Below are positions 1 through 8,720 of a DNA stretch of 64,000 nt, piece by piece. The stretch is taken from positions 1,798,001-1,862,000 of the forward strand of contig NC_020520.1 in the NCBI RefSeq assembly GCF_000348785.1, written 5' to 3'. The position numbers and the translations under genes are program-made. The notes under the pieces were generated by a model. The model worked only from the letters and a program-made list of their open reading frames with translations, was not told the origin of the DNA and did not search any database. Origin of the DNA: Ilumatobacter coccineus YM16-304 (GTDB lineage Bacteria > Actinomycetota > Acidimicrobiia > Acidimicrobiales > Ilumatobacteraceae). The first letter of the stretch is position 1; every line of letters begins with the position of its first letter.

Positions 1-1
1 C

Positions 2-754
2 GGTCACGGCGGCACCCTCGATCCGAGCGCCACCGGTGTGCTGGTCGTGGCGGTCGGCAAGGCCACCAAGCTGTTGCGTTTCGTCGAGAAGACGCGCAAG
101 GCCTACATCGGCGAGATCGTGCTCGGCACCGAGACCGATTCGCTCGACGCCGATGGTGAGGTCACCGTCACCCACGACATGCCCGAGGTGTCGCTGGCCG
201 ACGCACAGGCGATGGTCGACGAGCACCTCACGGGTGACATCGAACAGGTGCCGCCGATGGTGTCGGCGATCAAGATCGACGGGAAGCGTCTGCACGAACT
301 CGCTCGCGAGGGCATCGAGGTCGAACGGCCGCCCCGCCCGGTCACCATCTACTCGTTCCAGTTGATGCCGACCGACGAGCCGAACGTGTTCCTCGCTGCG
401 GTCGAGTGCACCCCCGGCACCTACATCCGCACGCTCGCCGCCGACCTCGGTCATCTGCTCGGTGGGGGAGCGCACTTGCGCAACCTGCGCCGAACCGCCG
501 TCGGCCGGTTCACGATCGGCGAAGCGAAGTCTCCCGACGAGTGCGAGCTGCTCCCGGTGGAGGAGGCGGTTCGCACGCTCGACCGCGTCGACATGACCGA
601 ACAGCTCGACGACTTCGTGTCCAACGGCCGTGTCCTCCCGGCATGGGAGGGCGAGGGGCCGTGGGCACTGTTCCGCACCGATGGCACGCTCGCCGCGGTG
701 TACGAACGCCACGGCAGCACCGAAGCGAAGCCGATGGTGGTCGTCCCGCGCTGA
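2..754 (+). CDS. truB: tRNA pseudouridine(55) synthase TruB (5' end outside window)
   Basis: Isomerises U55 to pseudouridine in the T arm of tRNAs in the cytoplasm. The reading frame is open to the left edge and the first residues visible are GHGGTLDPSATGVL, the family motif whose Asp (codon at about 20-22) is the catalytic nucleophile, so roughly the first 40 residues are missing. Further TruB signatures are the YIGEIVLGTETDSLD and PPMVSAIKIDGKRL segments and GTYIRTLAADLG. In actinobacteria truB is followed by ribF; here an unrelated convergent gene pair, a signalling cluster and an oxidoreductase lie between them. A GTG at 38 is an internal codon, not the start. Confidence 0.95.
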   Translation, partial: GHGGTLDPSATGVLVVAVGKATKLLRFVEKTRKAYIGEIVLGTETDSLDADGEVTVTHDMPEVSLADAQAMVDEHLTGDIEQVPPMVSAIKIDGKRLHELAREGIEVERPPRPVTIYSFQLMPTDEPNVFLAAVECTPGTYIRTLAADLGHLLGGGAHLRNLRRTAVGRFTIGEAKSPDECELLPVEEAVRTLDRVDMTEQLDDFVSNGRVLPAWEGEGPWALFRTDGTLAAVYERHGSTEAKPMVVVPR

Positions 755-766
755 GTTCAGCGCAGC

Positions 767-2338
767 TCAGGTCGACGCGTTGCGCAGCGCCTTCTTGTCG
801 ATCTTGCCGAACACCGTGGTCGGGAGCTCGGCGACCACGTGGACCTGCTTGGGCACCTTGTACTTCGCGAGATCGGTGCGGCAGGCGGCGATCACTCGAT
901 CGACGATGCCGGCATCGTGCTCGTCGGCCACCACGTAGGCGATGACCGCTTCGCCCCAGTCGGGGTGCGGCACGCCGACGACGGCGACCTGCTGCACGCC
1001 GGGCACGTCGACGATCGCGCCTTCGACCTCGGACGTGTAGACGTTCATGCCACCCGAGATGATCATGTCGTTCTTGCGGTCGAGCAGGTAGAGGTAGCCG
1101 TCGGCGTCGAGGCGCCCGATGTCGCCCGTGAACAACCAACCGTTGCGCAACGTGGTGGCGGTTGCGTCCGGGCGATTGTTGTAGCCGACCATCGTGTACG
1201 GGGTGAGTGCGGCGACCTCACCGATCTCTCCGACGGCGACGTCTTCGCCGTCGTCGCCGACGATGCGGACCTCGGCGAGCGCAACGGCCTGGCCGCAACT
1301 CGACAGCCGGTGGACGACGTCGGGGTCGGTCGAGTGGTCTTCGCGCCGGAGCCTGGTGATGAAGTTCGGCGCTTCGGACTGGGCGTAGAGCTGCATGAAC
1401 ACCGGGCCGAAGATCTCGAGCCCCTGGCGCAGACGGTCGACCGTGATCGGCGCAGCGCCGTACAGGATGGTGCGGAGCGAGCCGAGGTCGAGCGTGCGAC
1501 CCTCGACGGCATCGAGCACCCGGTAGATCATCGTCGGCACCATGAACGTGTAGGTGACGCGGTCGTCGGCAATCCGTTGCACGACGAGCTCCGGGTCGAA
1601 CTTCTGCTCGAGGAACACGGTGGCGCCACGCAGGAACGCCGTCTGCAGGAGGAATCCGGCGCTGTGCGGCAGCGGTGACATGAGGAGCAGCCGCTCGTCG
1701 TCCTGCATGCCCGTTTCGATCACGTGCGAGCACAGGTTGAGCGCTAGTTGCCGCTGGAGGTGCATCACACCCTTCGGCTTGCCGGTGGTGCCACCGGTGT
1801 AGATGATCAATCCGAGGTCGTCTTCGGTTGGATCGCTGTCGGGGACGGTGGTCGGCAGCTGTTCGACCGCGGCGTCGAGGGCGACGACGGTGACCCCCGA
1901 GGGGATGGCGACCTCGGAGCGCTGCGCGGCGTCGTCGACCGTCACGATCGCTCGCAGGTCGTCGGAGCCGGCCGCGGCGGCCGCGTCGAACATGCTGGCA
2001 CCGGCGATGGCGACGGTCGCACCCGAATCGGTCAGGCAGTGGGCGATCTCCTTGGGGGAGAGCATCTCGGTGAGTGCCACACGAGCGGCACCGATCCGGG
2101 CGATCGCCTGATCGGCGATGACGTAGTCGGGGCCGTTCGGCAGCAGCATCGCCACCGGCTGGCCCGGCCCGACACCGAGATCGAGGAGGAGGTGACCGAG
2201 CTGGTTGGCTCGGTCGGCGAGTTCACCGTACGTGTACGACCGCCCGTCGTGCACCAGTGCGACCTTGTCGGCGAAACGACGTGACGCCGAGGTCAGCAAC
2301 TGTTTGACGGTCATCGGAAGACCGTGGGGGGTGGTCAT
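767..2338 (-). CDS. AMP-dependent acyl-CoA synthetase/ligase
   Basis: ANL-superfamily enzyme of about 523 residues, expected to adenylate a carboxylic acid and transfer it to CoA. The ATP-binding loop YTGGTTGKPKG lies near residues 180-190, followed by the motif around YAQSEAPNF, the hinge region WLFTGDIGRLDADGYLYL, and the C-terminal GKIDKKALR with the catalytic Lys. The start is the ATG at 2338; a longer frame would run into the SDR gene. It lies 61 nt downstream of the SDR gene on the same strand, so the two probably form an operon for degradation or activation of an acyl, aromatic or steroid-like substrate. The exact substrate cannot be read from the sequence. Confidence 0.9.
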   Translation of the reverse strand: MTTPHGLPMTVKQLLTSASRRFADKVALVHDGRSYTYGELADRANQLGHLLLDLGVGPGQPVAMLLPNGPDYVIADQAIARIGAARVALTEMLSPKEIAHCLTDSGATVAIAGASMFDAAAAAGSDDLRAIVTVDDAAQRSEVAIPSGVTVVALDAAVEQLPTTVPDSDPTEDDLGLIIYTGGTTGKPKGVMHLQRQLALNLCSHVIETGMQDDERLLLMSPLPHSAGFLLQTAFLRGATVFLEQKFDPELVVQRIADDRVTYTFMVPTMIYRVLDAVEGRTLDLGSLRTILYGAAPITVDRLRQGLEIFGPVFMQLYAQSEAPNFITRLRREDHSTDPDVVHRLSSCGQAVALAEVRIVGDDGEDVAVGEIGEVAALTPYTMVGYNNRPDATATTLRNGWLFTGDIGRLDADGYLYLLDRKNDMIISGGMNVYTSEVEGAIVDVPGVQQVAVVGVPHPDWGEAVIAYVVADEHDAGIVDRVIAACRTDLAKYKVPKQVHVVAELPTTVFGKIDKKALRNAST

Positions 2339-2399
2339 GCGACGAACGGGCGGTCGAGTCCCGGGAGGCGGCCCGGGCACGTACGGGTGAACATCATCG

Positions 2400-3176
2400 T
2401 CAGCCGGCCGACAGACCGCCGTCGATGACGAGCTCGGAGCCGGTGACCCAGGTCGACTCGTCGGATGCGAGGTAGAGGACGCCCCAAGCGACGTCCATCG
2501 GAACGCCGGGGCGGCCGAGGGGGTGGACTTCGCCGAGCGCATCGAAGAAGGCGTCGCGGTCGCCGGTGTTGTCGCCGAGGTGCTGGACCATCGGCGTCCA
2601 CGTGTAGCTGGGGTGCACCGAGTTGACCCGGATGTTGTAGCCCGACTTGGCGACGTGCAGCGCTGCCGACTTCGTGAACAGGCGGACGGCGCCCTTCGAC
2701 GCGTTGTACGCCGCGAGGTTCTCGATGCCGATGAGGCCGGCGACCGACGAGATGTTGACGATCGATCCGCCTTGCGGATCCTGGTCCTTCATGACCTTGA
2801 TCGCAGCGCGCGTGCCGAGGAACACCGCTTCGCTGTTGACGGAGTTGCAGAAGCGCCAGCCGTCGAGCGTCGTGTCTTCGACGGTCGCATCGAGCACGAC
2901 CCCGGCGTTGTTGACGACGACGTCGAGTCGGCCGTGACGCTCGACGATGCCGGACGTGATGTCGTCCCACAGGGCTTCGTCGGTGACGTCCTGATGGATG
3001 TACTCGGCCGTGCCGCCGTCGGCGTTGATGGCCGCGGCGACTGCTTCACCCTCTTCGTCGAGCATGTCGGTCAAGATGACCGTTGCGCCCTCGTTGGCCA
3101 TGGTGCGGCCGGTTGCTTCGCCGAGCCCTCGTGCCCCTCCCGTGATCAGTGCGATCTTCCCTTGAACTCGTCCCAC
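2400..3176 (-). CDS. Short-chain dehydrogenase/reductase (SDR)
   Basis: Classical SDR of 258 residues, probably an NAD(P)-dependent hydroxyacyl or hydroxysteroid dehydrogenase. Visible motifs are the cofactor loop TGGARGLG (residues 12-19), NNAG (89-92), the catalytic Ser in NISSVAG (about 143-144) and the YNASK active site with Tyr157 and Lys161. The start is a GTG at 3176 with an AAGGGGA ribosome-binding site about 6 nt upstream on the minus strand. It is the first gene of a pair with the downstream acyl-CoA ligase. The family assignment is firm; the substrate is unknown. Confidence 0.9.
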   Translation of the reverse strand: MGRVQGKIALITGGARGLGEATGRTMANEGATVILTDMLDEEGEAVAAAINADGGTAEYIHQDVTDEALWDDITSGIVERHGRLDVVVNNAGVVLDATVEDTTLDGWRFCNSVNSEAVFLGTRAAIKVMKDQDPQGGSIVNISSVAGLIGIENLAAYNASKGAVRLFTKSAALHVAKSGYNIRVNSVHPSYTWTPMVQHLGDNTGDRDAFFDALGEVHPLGRPGVPMDVAWGVLYLASDESTWVTGSELVIDGGLSAG

Positions 3177-3240
3177 AAGAATCCCCTTCGGTCGTGTATT
3201 GGTGATGACCTGATCGAACGTACGGGGACGGCGAAACGTG

Positions 3241-3283
3241 TGACAGTTGTCATTGCATCATCGTGACGGTGCATTCGCGTCAC
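3241..3283. promoter_or_regulatory. Inverted repeats between SDR gene and receiver gene
   Basis: The divergent gap 3177-3348 holds TGACA-GT-TGTCA at 3241-3252, and GTGAC at 3263-3267 facing GTCAC at 3279-3283. They could be operator half-sites for the SDR/ligase pair. No regulator gene is adjacent, so this is a weak inference from symmetry alone. Confidence 0.3.
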
Positions 3284-3348
3284 TCGCTGCGGAGTGCGCC
3301 ATCGGTACGGTCGAAGTGATTCCGTCACCACGTGAAGGGGCCCGCCAC

Positions 3349-3774
3349 ATGAAGATCTTGATCGTCGACGACGACGAAGCGACCGTCACCTTCATGCGCC
3401 TGGCGTTCTCGGGGGCCGGGCACGACGTGACCACGGCGACCACCGTCGCCGCCGCGCTGCAACTCGCGGTCGATGACCCTCCCGACGTGGTGCTGACCGA
3501 CCTGACCTTCAGCGAAGCGGACTCCGGTGGCGAGCTCGGCGGCGGGCTGGCGTTGGCCCGAGCGTTGCGAGCGTGTGCGCCGACGCGCACCGCGGGGCTG
3601 CTCGCGGTGAGCGGGGCCGACGCGCCCGACATGGTCGCAGCCGTCGACGACACCGGGTTCGACGGGTTCGTGTCGAAGCCCGTCGACCTCGCGTCACTGC
3701 TGGAGCGAGTCGATCGTCTGGCCGTCGCTGTGGCCGAGCGTCGTGCCGCTGAGGGCGGCATCGATCACCCGTAG
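3349..3774 (+). CDS. Stand-alone response-regulator receiver protein
   Basis: A 141-residue CheY-like receiver domain with no output domain. The acidic pocket is the DDD after KILIV (residues 7-9), the phospho-acceptor is Asp51 in VVLTDLTF, and the conserved Lys110 is in FVSKPVD. The ATG at 3349 was chosen because the receiver fold begins immediately and a GAAGGGG sequence lies upstream; the frame opens earlier but that part looks non-coding. It is convergent with the large hybrid kinase, and the two coding regions overlap by about 80 nt (3694-3774). It probably serves as a phospho-relay partner of that kinase, which is inference from position. Confidence 0.85.
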   Translation: MKILIVDDDEATVTFMRLAFSGAGHDVTTATTVAAALQLAVDDPPDVVLTDLTFSEADSGGELGGGLALARALRACAPTRTAGLLAVSGADAPDMVAAVDDTGFDGFVSKPVDLASLLERVDRLAVAVAERRAAEGGIDHP

Positions 3775-6720
3775 AGCCGCGGGGATGTCGAGCGGCTTGG
3801 TGAGCAGTTCGAGATGCCGGGGCGCCGGGTCGGGCACGGCGTCGGTGCCGGCCGTGAGCACCAGCACCGGAACCTCGGTGTCGGTCACCCGGATGTCGTC
3901 GAGCAGGTCCCATCCCGATCGGTCGGGGAGTCCGATGTCGAGGAGCACCAGGTCGACATTGCCGCGGCGAAGTTGGGCGCTGCCGTCGGCGGCGGTCGAT
4001 GCCGTGCGGAGCTCGACGAGTGGACGGAGCGCGAGCGCTGCGTGCATCACGTCGAGACAGGCCCGGTCGTCCTCGACATAGAGCACCACACCGCTCACCG
4101 GCGTGACCGCATCGGTGTCGGGGGAGTCGAGTGCGAGTGGCCGGTCGCCGACCGCAACTGCGAGTGAATCGTCGGCCGGAGGGAACTCGATCCAGAAGCT
4201 GCTGCCCACGCCGACGGTGCTGTCGACGCCGATGGTGCCGCCCATCTCCGACATCAGGCGAGCCGACAACGACAGGCCGAGCCCGGTCCCCTCGGCACGT
4301 CCGGGCCGCTCGGGGTGCAGGCGTCGGAACGGTTGGAAGAGCAGATCGATCGACTCGGGTGCGATTCCCGGTCCGGTGTCGGTGACCGTCACCCGAACCG
4401 TTCCGGCCGACGTGGTGGCGACGTCGACATCGATGCGACCGTCGGGCGGCGTGAACTTCACGGCGTTGCCGAGCAGGTTGATGAGCACCTGGCGGAGACA
4501 GCGCCGATCGGCGAGCACGTCGTGGCGGTCGGCGTTGTGCCGATCGTGGACGAGGGCGATGTTGCGAGAGCCGGCGAGTGGGCCGACGATGTCGAGCGCG
4601 TCGGCGATGGCGTCGGCCGTGTCGACCCGCCCGATGCTCACCGAGAGTTGGCCGGCTTCAATCCGCGACAGGTCGAGGAGCTGGTCGATGAGGTCGCGCA
4701 GATGCTCACCGGCATTGACGATGTGGTCGACGCTCTCGGTGTGCTGTTCGGCGTCGAGCTTCGACAGCTGCATCACCTGGGCGAAGCCGAGGATCGCGTT
4801 GAGCGGCGTGCGCAGCTCGTGGCTGACGAGCGCGAGGAAGTCGGTCTTGGCCCGGTTCGACGCCTCGGCGGCTTCGCGAGCTCGTTGCTCGGCGAGGTGG
4901 CGACGGCTGGCGGTGATGTCGCGGACCTCGACGTAGAGACTGCGTTCTTCGGGCGCGGCCACGATCGACGTGCTCAACGAGACCCACACGTCGTGGTCGC
5001 CGGGCGGGTCGGCGAGCGGCACCTCGATGGTTGGCTGCGCCCGCGTGGTCATCGGCCCGTCGGCGATCAACTGGTCCCAGGCCGCTCGGATCAGCGGCCT
5101 CGACGGCGCGTCGAGGAGGTCGAGCATGTTCTTCGACAGCAGCGACGACTCCGAGCGACCCAGCATCCTGGAGAGCGACGGGTTGACCTTGAGCAGCGAC
5201 CCGTCGAGATCGACGAGCGCGAGCCCGGCGGTGGCCCCTTCGAACGCGCTGCGAAAGCGCGACTCGCTCTCGGCGAGGGCGCCGAACAGACGGTGATGCT
5301 CGATCGCCACGGCGGCGAGATAGGTGAATCGTTTGACGAGGCGGATCGCCGCCTGATCGGGGCTCCACACGCTCGACTTGTACACGGCGAACGTCCCGAG
5401 CACCTCGCCGCCCTCCGCCGCGACGATCGGCGTCGACCAGCACGACCGCAGGTCGTGTTCGAGCGCGACGTCGCGAAAGCTGACCCAGTTGCTGTCGGTC
5501 GTGACGTCGGTCGCGATCACCGGGCGTCCGGTGTAGGCGGCGGTGCCGCACGAGCCCTGCCCGCGTCCGATCTCGACGCCGTCGATGGCGTCGCGATATG
5601 CCGACGGCAGCTTCGCTCCCGACCCGTGGTGGAGGGTGCGACCGTTGCGCAGCAGGAGCACCGAACAGGCGCTGTCGGGGAGTTGGTTCTCGATCGCTGC
5701 GACGATCGCGTCGAGCGACTCGGTCACGGGTGCCTGTCGGACCACCCGCTCGAGGATGTTGGCCTGGGCGGTCGCCTGGTCGATCGCGATCGCTCGAGCG
5801 GCGACCTTGCCGGCCGGGTCGTCGAGCAGCGGGATCGACAGTTCGACTCGGGTCGACCACTCGTCGTCGGCGTCGCTCACCGTGACGCGGGCCCCGATGT
5901 CACCGGCGAACTCGGCGATGGTCGCCAGACCGAGACCGGCGCGCGCCGACGGATTGGAGGTGCGATGCGGTGCGAACTCGGGGCGGCCGTCGGCGTCGCG
6001 CGTCGCCGGGTCGAAACCGGTGCCGTCGTCGTCGACCGAGATGCGGACGCGTGACGGGCCGATCCCCGCGTCGACGGCGATCGAGAGCCGAACTCGTCGG
6101 GCCGACGCGGTCCGGGCGTTCTGGATCAACTCCGACAGGGTCGAGGTGAGTTCGCGCTCGTCGGCGAAGACCCACGCGTGCTCCACGGTGGTGGCGATGT
6201 CGACGTCGGGCGCAGCGAGAGCGTGGCCACGGGCCACGGCGACGACGTCGACGACGGTCATCGCTCGGCGCAACGAACGGCTCGCTCGTCCGGCACGCCA
6301 GATGTCGGCATCGGCGCTGCGGGCGAGCGACGCGATGTGCGTGAGGGCGTCGTCGGGAGGTGTCGCTCCCGAGATGGCGACGTCGGCCGCGAGACCGACC
6401 ACGTTCACCGTGCTCGCCAGATCGTGACCGACCTGACGGGCGGACCCCGCCACCTCGCGCCGTCGGTTGGCGATGGCTTCGGCGGCGGTGACCGCGAGCG
6501 CGAGGCCCGGCGATTCGGCGAGCGCGCCGACCTCGAGTTCGGGTGTGGGGAGCACGATGTCGGCCCCGGCGGCCTGGGCGAGCACCGCCTGGATCGGCGA
6601 CGTCGCGTCGACGAGCGCGACGATCGGCGCGTCGGGTGCGTTGGCCCGATGCGTCGACACGGCGTCGGGTCCGACGACGATGCGGCACTCGCGCACCGAC
6701 CGTTCGAGGTCGGACGTCAT
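3694..6720 (-). CDS. Hybrid sensor histidine kinase with two kinase cores, GAF, PAS and C-terminal receiver
   Basis: A 1008-residue cytosolic sensor kinase with no membrane segments. Residues 1-95 look like a degenerate receiver or Rossmann-like domain. Residues 97-300 resemble a first kinase core: GHDLAS with His99, an N-box with Asn201, DDGTGF (231-236) and GLGLAT (262-267). A GAF domain follows (about 330-475), then PAS (about 487-605). The canonical core has His634 in SHELRTP, Asn752 in LLGNAVKF, DTGPGI and GTGLGLSLS. The C-terminal receiver has Asp928 and Lys975. The ATG at 6720 follows a GGGAAAGA Shine-Dalgarno sequence. The gene is divergent from a NarL-type regulator and convergent with a lone receiver, suggesting one phosphorelay. 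Whether the N-terminal core is active is unknown. Confidence 0.9.
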   Translation of the reverse strand: MTSDLERSVRECRIVVGPDAVSTHRANAPDAPIVALVDATSPIQAVLAQAAGADIVLPTPELEVGALAESPGLALAVTAAEAIANRRREVAGSARQVGHDLASTVNVVGLAADVAISGATPPDDALTHIASLARSADADIWRAGRASRSLRRAMTVVDVVAVARGHALAAPDVDIATTVEHAWVFADERELTSTLSELIQNARTASARRVRLSIAVDAGIGPSRVRISVDDDGTGFDPATRDADGRPEFAPHRTSNPSARAGLGLATIAEFAGDIGARVTVSDADDEWSTRVELSIPLLDDPAGKVAARAIAIDQATAQANILERVVRQAPVTESLDAIVAAIENQLPDSACSVLLLRNGRTLHHGSGAKLPSAYRDAIDGVEIGRGQGSCGTAAYTGRPVIATDVTTDSNWVSFRDVALEHDLRSCWSTPIVAAEGGEVLGTFAVYKSSVWSPDQAAIRLVKRFTYLAAVAIEHHRLFGALAESESRFRSAFEGATAGLALVDLDGSLLKVNPSLSRMLGRSESSLLSKNMLDLLDAPSRPLIRAAWDQLIADGPMTTRAQPTIEVPLADPPGDHDVWVSLSTSIVAAPEERSLYVEVRDITASRRHLAEQRAREAAEASNRAKTDFLALVSHELRTPLNAILGFAQVMQLSKLDAEQHTESVDHIVNAGEHLRDLIDQLLDLSRIEAGQLSVSIGRVDTADAIADALDIVGPLAGSRNIALVHDRHNADRHDVLADRRCLRQVLINLLGNAVKFTPPDGRIDVDVATTSAGTVRVTVTDTGPGIAPESIDLLFQPFRRLHPERPGRAEGTGLGLSLSARLMSEMGGTIGVDSTVGVGSSFWIEFPPADDSLAVAVGDRPLALDSPDTDAVTPVSGVVLYVEDDRACLDVMHAALALRPLVELRTASTAADGSAQLRRGNVDLVLLDIGLPDRSGWDLLDDIRVTDTEVPVLVLTAGTDAVPDPAPRHLELLTKPLDIPAALRVIDAALSGTTLGHSDGQTIDSLQQ

Positions 6721-6794
6721 GCGATCTTTCCCATTCGACGACTTTGCCACACTCCACATCGGTGCAACACTGCCGTTGGGAGGAGACCGTCGCC

Positions 6795-7439
6795 GTGGAC
6801 ACCGCAAGCAGCCAACCCATCCGTGTGCTCATCGTCGACGACCACCGCGTGCTGACCGAGTTGCTCACCTCGGCGCTGTCGATGAGTGAACGCGTCACCG
6901 TCGTCGGATCGGTCGGCACCGCCATCGACGGGGTCCGACAGGTCGCCTCACTGCGGCCCGACGTCGTGCTGCTCGACTACGACCTGCCCGACGGCGACGG
7001 GGTGTCGGTCGTGTCGGCGATCATCGAGGCGAGCCCCGGTGTGCGGGTGCTGATGCTCACTTCGTACACCGACCCGGTGGTGTTGAGCGAGGCGATGGAG
7101 GCCGGGTGCTCCGGGTTCATCACCAAACGCAACGGCGCGTCCGAGATCCTCGCGGCCGTGCTCGCGGTCGCCTCCGACGAGACGCCGGTGTCGCCCGACA
7201 TGGTGCGGGCGCTGGTGGCCAAGAACTCGGTCGGGCTCGGGTCCGACCTCACCGCACGTGAGATCGAAGTGTTGCGCATCGCCGCCAAGGGGCTCAGCAA
7301 CAAGGAGATCGCCGCCGAGCTGTACCTGAGCGTCAACACGGTGCGCAATCACATGCAACACGTGCTCAACAAACTCGGCGCACACTCCAAGCTCGAAGCC
7401 ACGGCCATCGCCACCCGCATCGGCATCCTCCGCCGCTGA
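6795..7439 (+). CDS. NarL/FixJ (LuxR-type) response regulator
   Basis: A 214-residue DNA-binding response regulator. The receiver domain has the DDHR acidic pair, phospho-acceptor Asp61 in LLDYDLPDG and Lys111 in FITKRNG. The LuxR-type HTH spans about residues 150-210, with DLTAREIEVLRIAAKGLSNK and the recognition-helix region VNTVRNHMQHVLNKL. The start is GTG at 6795, preceded by GGGAGGAG at about 6779-6786. The divergent hybrid kinase starts 74 nt away, so the two are probably a cognate pair transcribed from one shared control region. Confidence 0.9.
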   Translation: MDTASSQPIRVLIVDDHRVLTELLTSALSMSERVTVVGSVGTAIDGVRQVASLRPDVVLLDYDLPDGDGVSVVSAIIEASPGVRVLMLTSYTDPVVLSEAMEAGCSGFITKRNGASEILAAVLAVASDETPVSPDMVRALVAKNSVGLGSDLTAREIEVLRIAAKGLSNKEIAAELYLSVNTVRNHMQHVLNKLGAHSKLEATAIATRIGILRR

Positions 7440-7440
7440 C

Positions 7441-7463
7441 CGCGCCTGGTCGAGCCGGGCGCG
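7441..7463 (+). terminator. Hairpin after NarL-type regulator
   Basis: CGCGCC (7441-7446) pairs with GGCGCG (7458-7463). A U-G wobble and GG/CC extend the stem to 9 bp around a 5-nt loop. It starts one base after the regulator stop codon. There is no T-run, so intrinsic termination is only probable. Confidence 0.45.
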
Positions 7464-7586
7464 CTGGATGGTGCACTTGCACCATGGCGAATGATGCGGC
7501 CGGGTCTGTTGCGTTCGTCACACCTCCGTCACGCTGTGTTCGAAGCACCTGCGGTCGGCGCAGGTCATCGAGTGAGGAGCATCATC

Positions 7587-7646
7587 ATGGACACCAACCC
7601 GGACACCGTCGAGTCTCGGCAGGCCGATCGAGGAGGTCGCTCGTGA
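7587..7646 (+). CDS. Short upstream ORF coupled to the LLM oxidoreductase
   Basis: A 19-codon ORF (MDTNPDTVESRQADRGGRS) starting at ATG 7587 with GAGGAG about 9 nt upstream. Its TGA (7644-7646) overlaps the GTG start of the next gene (7643) in a GTGA arrangement, and its own codons contain the AGGAGG ribosome-binding site of that gene. This suggests a leader peptide or translational coupling. No homology is claimed for the peptide itself. Confidence 0.45.
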   Translation: MDTNPDTVESRQADRGGRS

Positions 7647-8638
7647 AGCTGGCGCTCTACCTCCCCAACTTCCGTGACGAGGTGACCGTCAAGGAACTCG
7701 AAGACCTCACCAGCCTCGCCGAAGACCTCGACTTCGACTCGGTGTGGACGCTCGACCGCATCGTGGTGCCCGAAGCATCGGATCGCGAAGAGCTCGAGCA
7801 CGCGTTCGGCCGGATGGAAGGCTTCCCGAAGGCACTGCCCGTCTCGTCCCGCGGCCAGTGGTACCAGGGTTGGCCGCTCATCCCGTGGCTCGCCGCCAAG
7901 ACCTCGAAGGTTCGGATCGGCATGAGCATCACCGACACCCCGTACCGTTCGCCCGGTGTGCTCGCCGCCGAACTCGCCACCGTCGATCACCTGTCGAACG
8001 GCCGCCTGAACGTCGGTCTCGGCGCCGGCTGGATGCCCGAGGAGTTCGCCGCATCGAGCGCCTCGCACATCTACCCGAAGCGCAACAAGCACGTGCGTGA
8101 AACGGTCGAGATCCTGCAGGGGATCTGGACCAACGACGTGTTCGAGTACCACGGCGAGTTCGCCGACTTCGATCGCTGTGGGTTCGGTGCCAAGCCGATC
8201 CAGAATGATCCGCACCCGCCGATCTTCTTCAGTGGTCTGAAGGACCCGAAGCGGGCCGCGAACCGCGTCGCGAAGTACAACCTCTCCGGCTGGATCGGCA
8301 TCCAGGACACGCCCGAGGAGCTCACCACCTGGCGCACCGCGATCCAGCGTGAACTCGACGAAGTCGACGGCGGCCACTCGATCGACGACCTCGAGATCGC
8401 CAGCATGTGCTGGTTCGTCATCACCGACGAGAAGAGCGATCAGACACCGATGGGCAAGGGCAGCAACATCTTGATCGGCACGGCCGAACAGATCACCGAC
8501 AACCTCAAGCGACTCAAGGAAGCCGGCTTGACGATGCCGCTGTTCTGGCCTCCGTTCCAGGACGTGCCCGTCTCGAAGACGCTCGACGACATGAAGCGTC
8601 TCAAAGAGGAGATCATGCCCAAGGTCGACGCGATGTGA
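7643..8638 (+). CDS. LLM-class (luciferase-like) flavin/F420-dependent oxidoreductase
   Basis: A TIM-barrel oxidoreductase of 331 residues in the bacterial luciferase superfamily. It uses reduced FMN or coenzyme F420; actinobacterial members are often F420-dependent, but the cofactor cannot be fixed here. Family features are the N-terminal LALYLPNF strand, the SVWTLDR turn, RIGMSITDTPYRSP and LSNGRLNVGLGAGWMPEEF. The GTG at 7643 is chosen because a perfect AGGAGG lies at 7631-7636. A 19-codon ORF overlaps the start. It stands alone, upstream of ribF, whose product makes FMN and FAD; a functional link is only a guess. Confidence 0.85.
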   Translation: MKLALYLPNFRDEVTVKELEDLTSLAEDLDFDSVWTLDRIVVPEASDREELEHAFGRMEGFPKALPVSSRGQWYQGWPLIPWLAAKTSKVRIGMSITDTPYRSPGVLAAELATVDHLSNGRLNVGLGAGWMPEEFAASSASHIYPKRNKHVRETVEILQGIWTNDVFEYHGEFADFDRCGFGAKPIQNDPHPPIFFSGLKDPKRAANRVAKYNLSGWIGIQDTPEELTTWRTAIQRELDEVDGGHSIDDLEIASMCWFVITDEKSDQTPMGKGSNILIGTAEQITDNLKRLKEAGLTMPLFWPPFQDVPVSKTLDDMKRLKEEIMPKVDAM

Positions 8639-8702
8639 CGCCGGCCGGCTCTGGGGTGCAGGCATTTCGGACCGCCGTTGTGCCCACCCCAGGGCTGGCA
8701 GC

Positions 8703-8720
8703 TAGCGTTTCGGTCCGATG
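8703..8720 (+). promoter_or_regulatory. Leaderless -10 element of ribF
   Basis: TAGCGT at 8703-8708 sits 9 nt before the ribF ATG (8718) and no Shine-Dalgarno sequence is present. The stretch TAGCGTTTCGG is shared exactly with the malic-enzyme promoter at 37249. Confidence 0.45.

Noticed and set aside
8651-8692. CTGGGGTG facing CACCCCAG after the LLM gene, as a terminator
   Set aside because: 8-bp stem but a 26-nt loop and no T-run; too weak to call.
8639-8717. FMN riboswitch before ribF
   Set aside because: The 79-nt gap is too short and shows none of the conserved FMN aptamer blocks.
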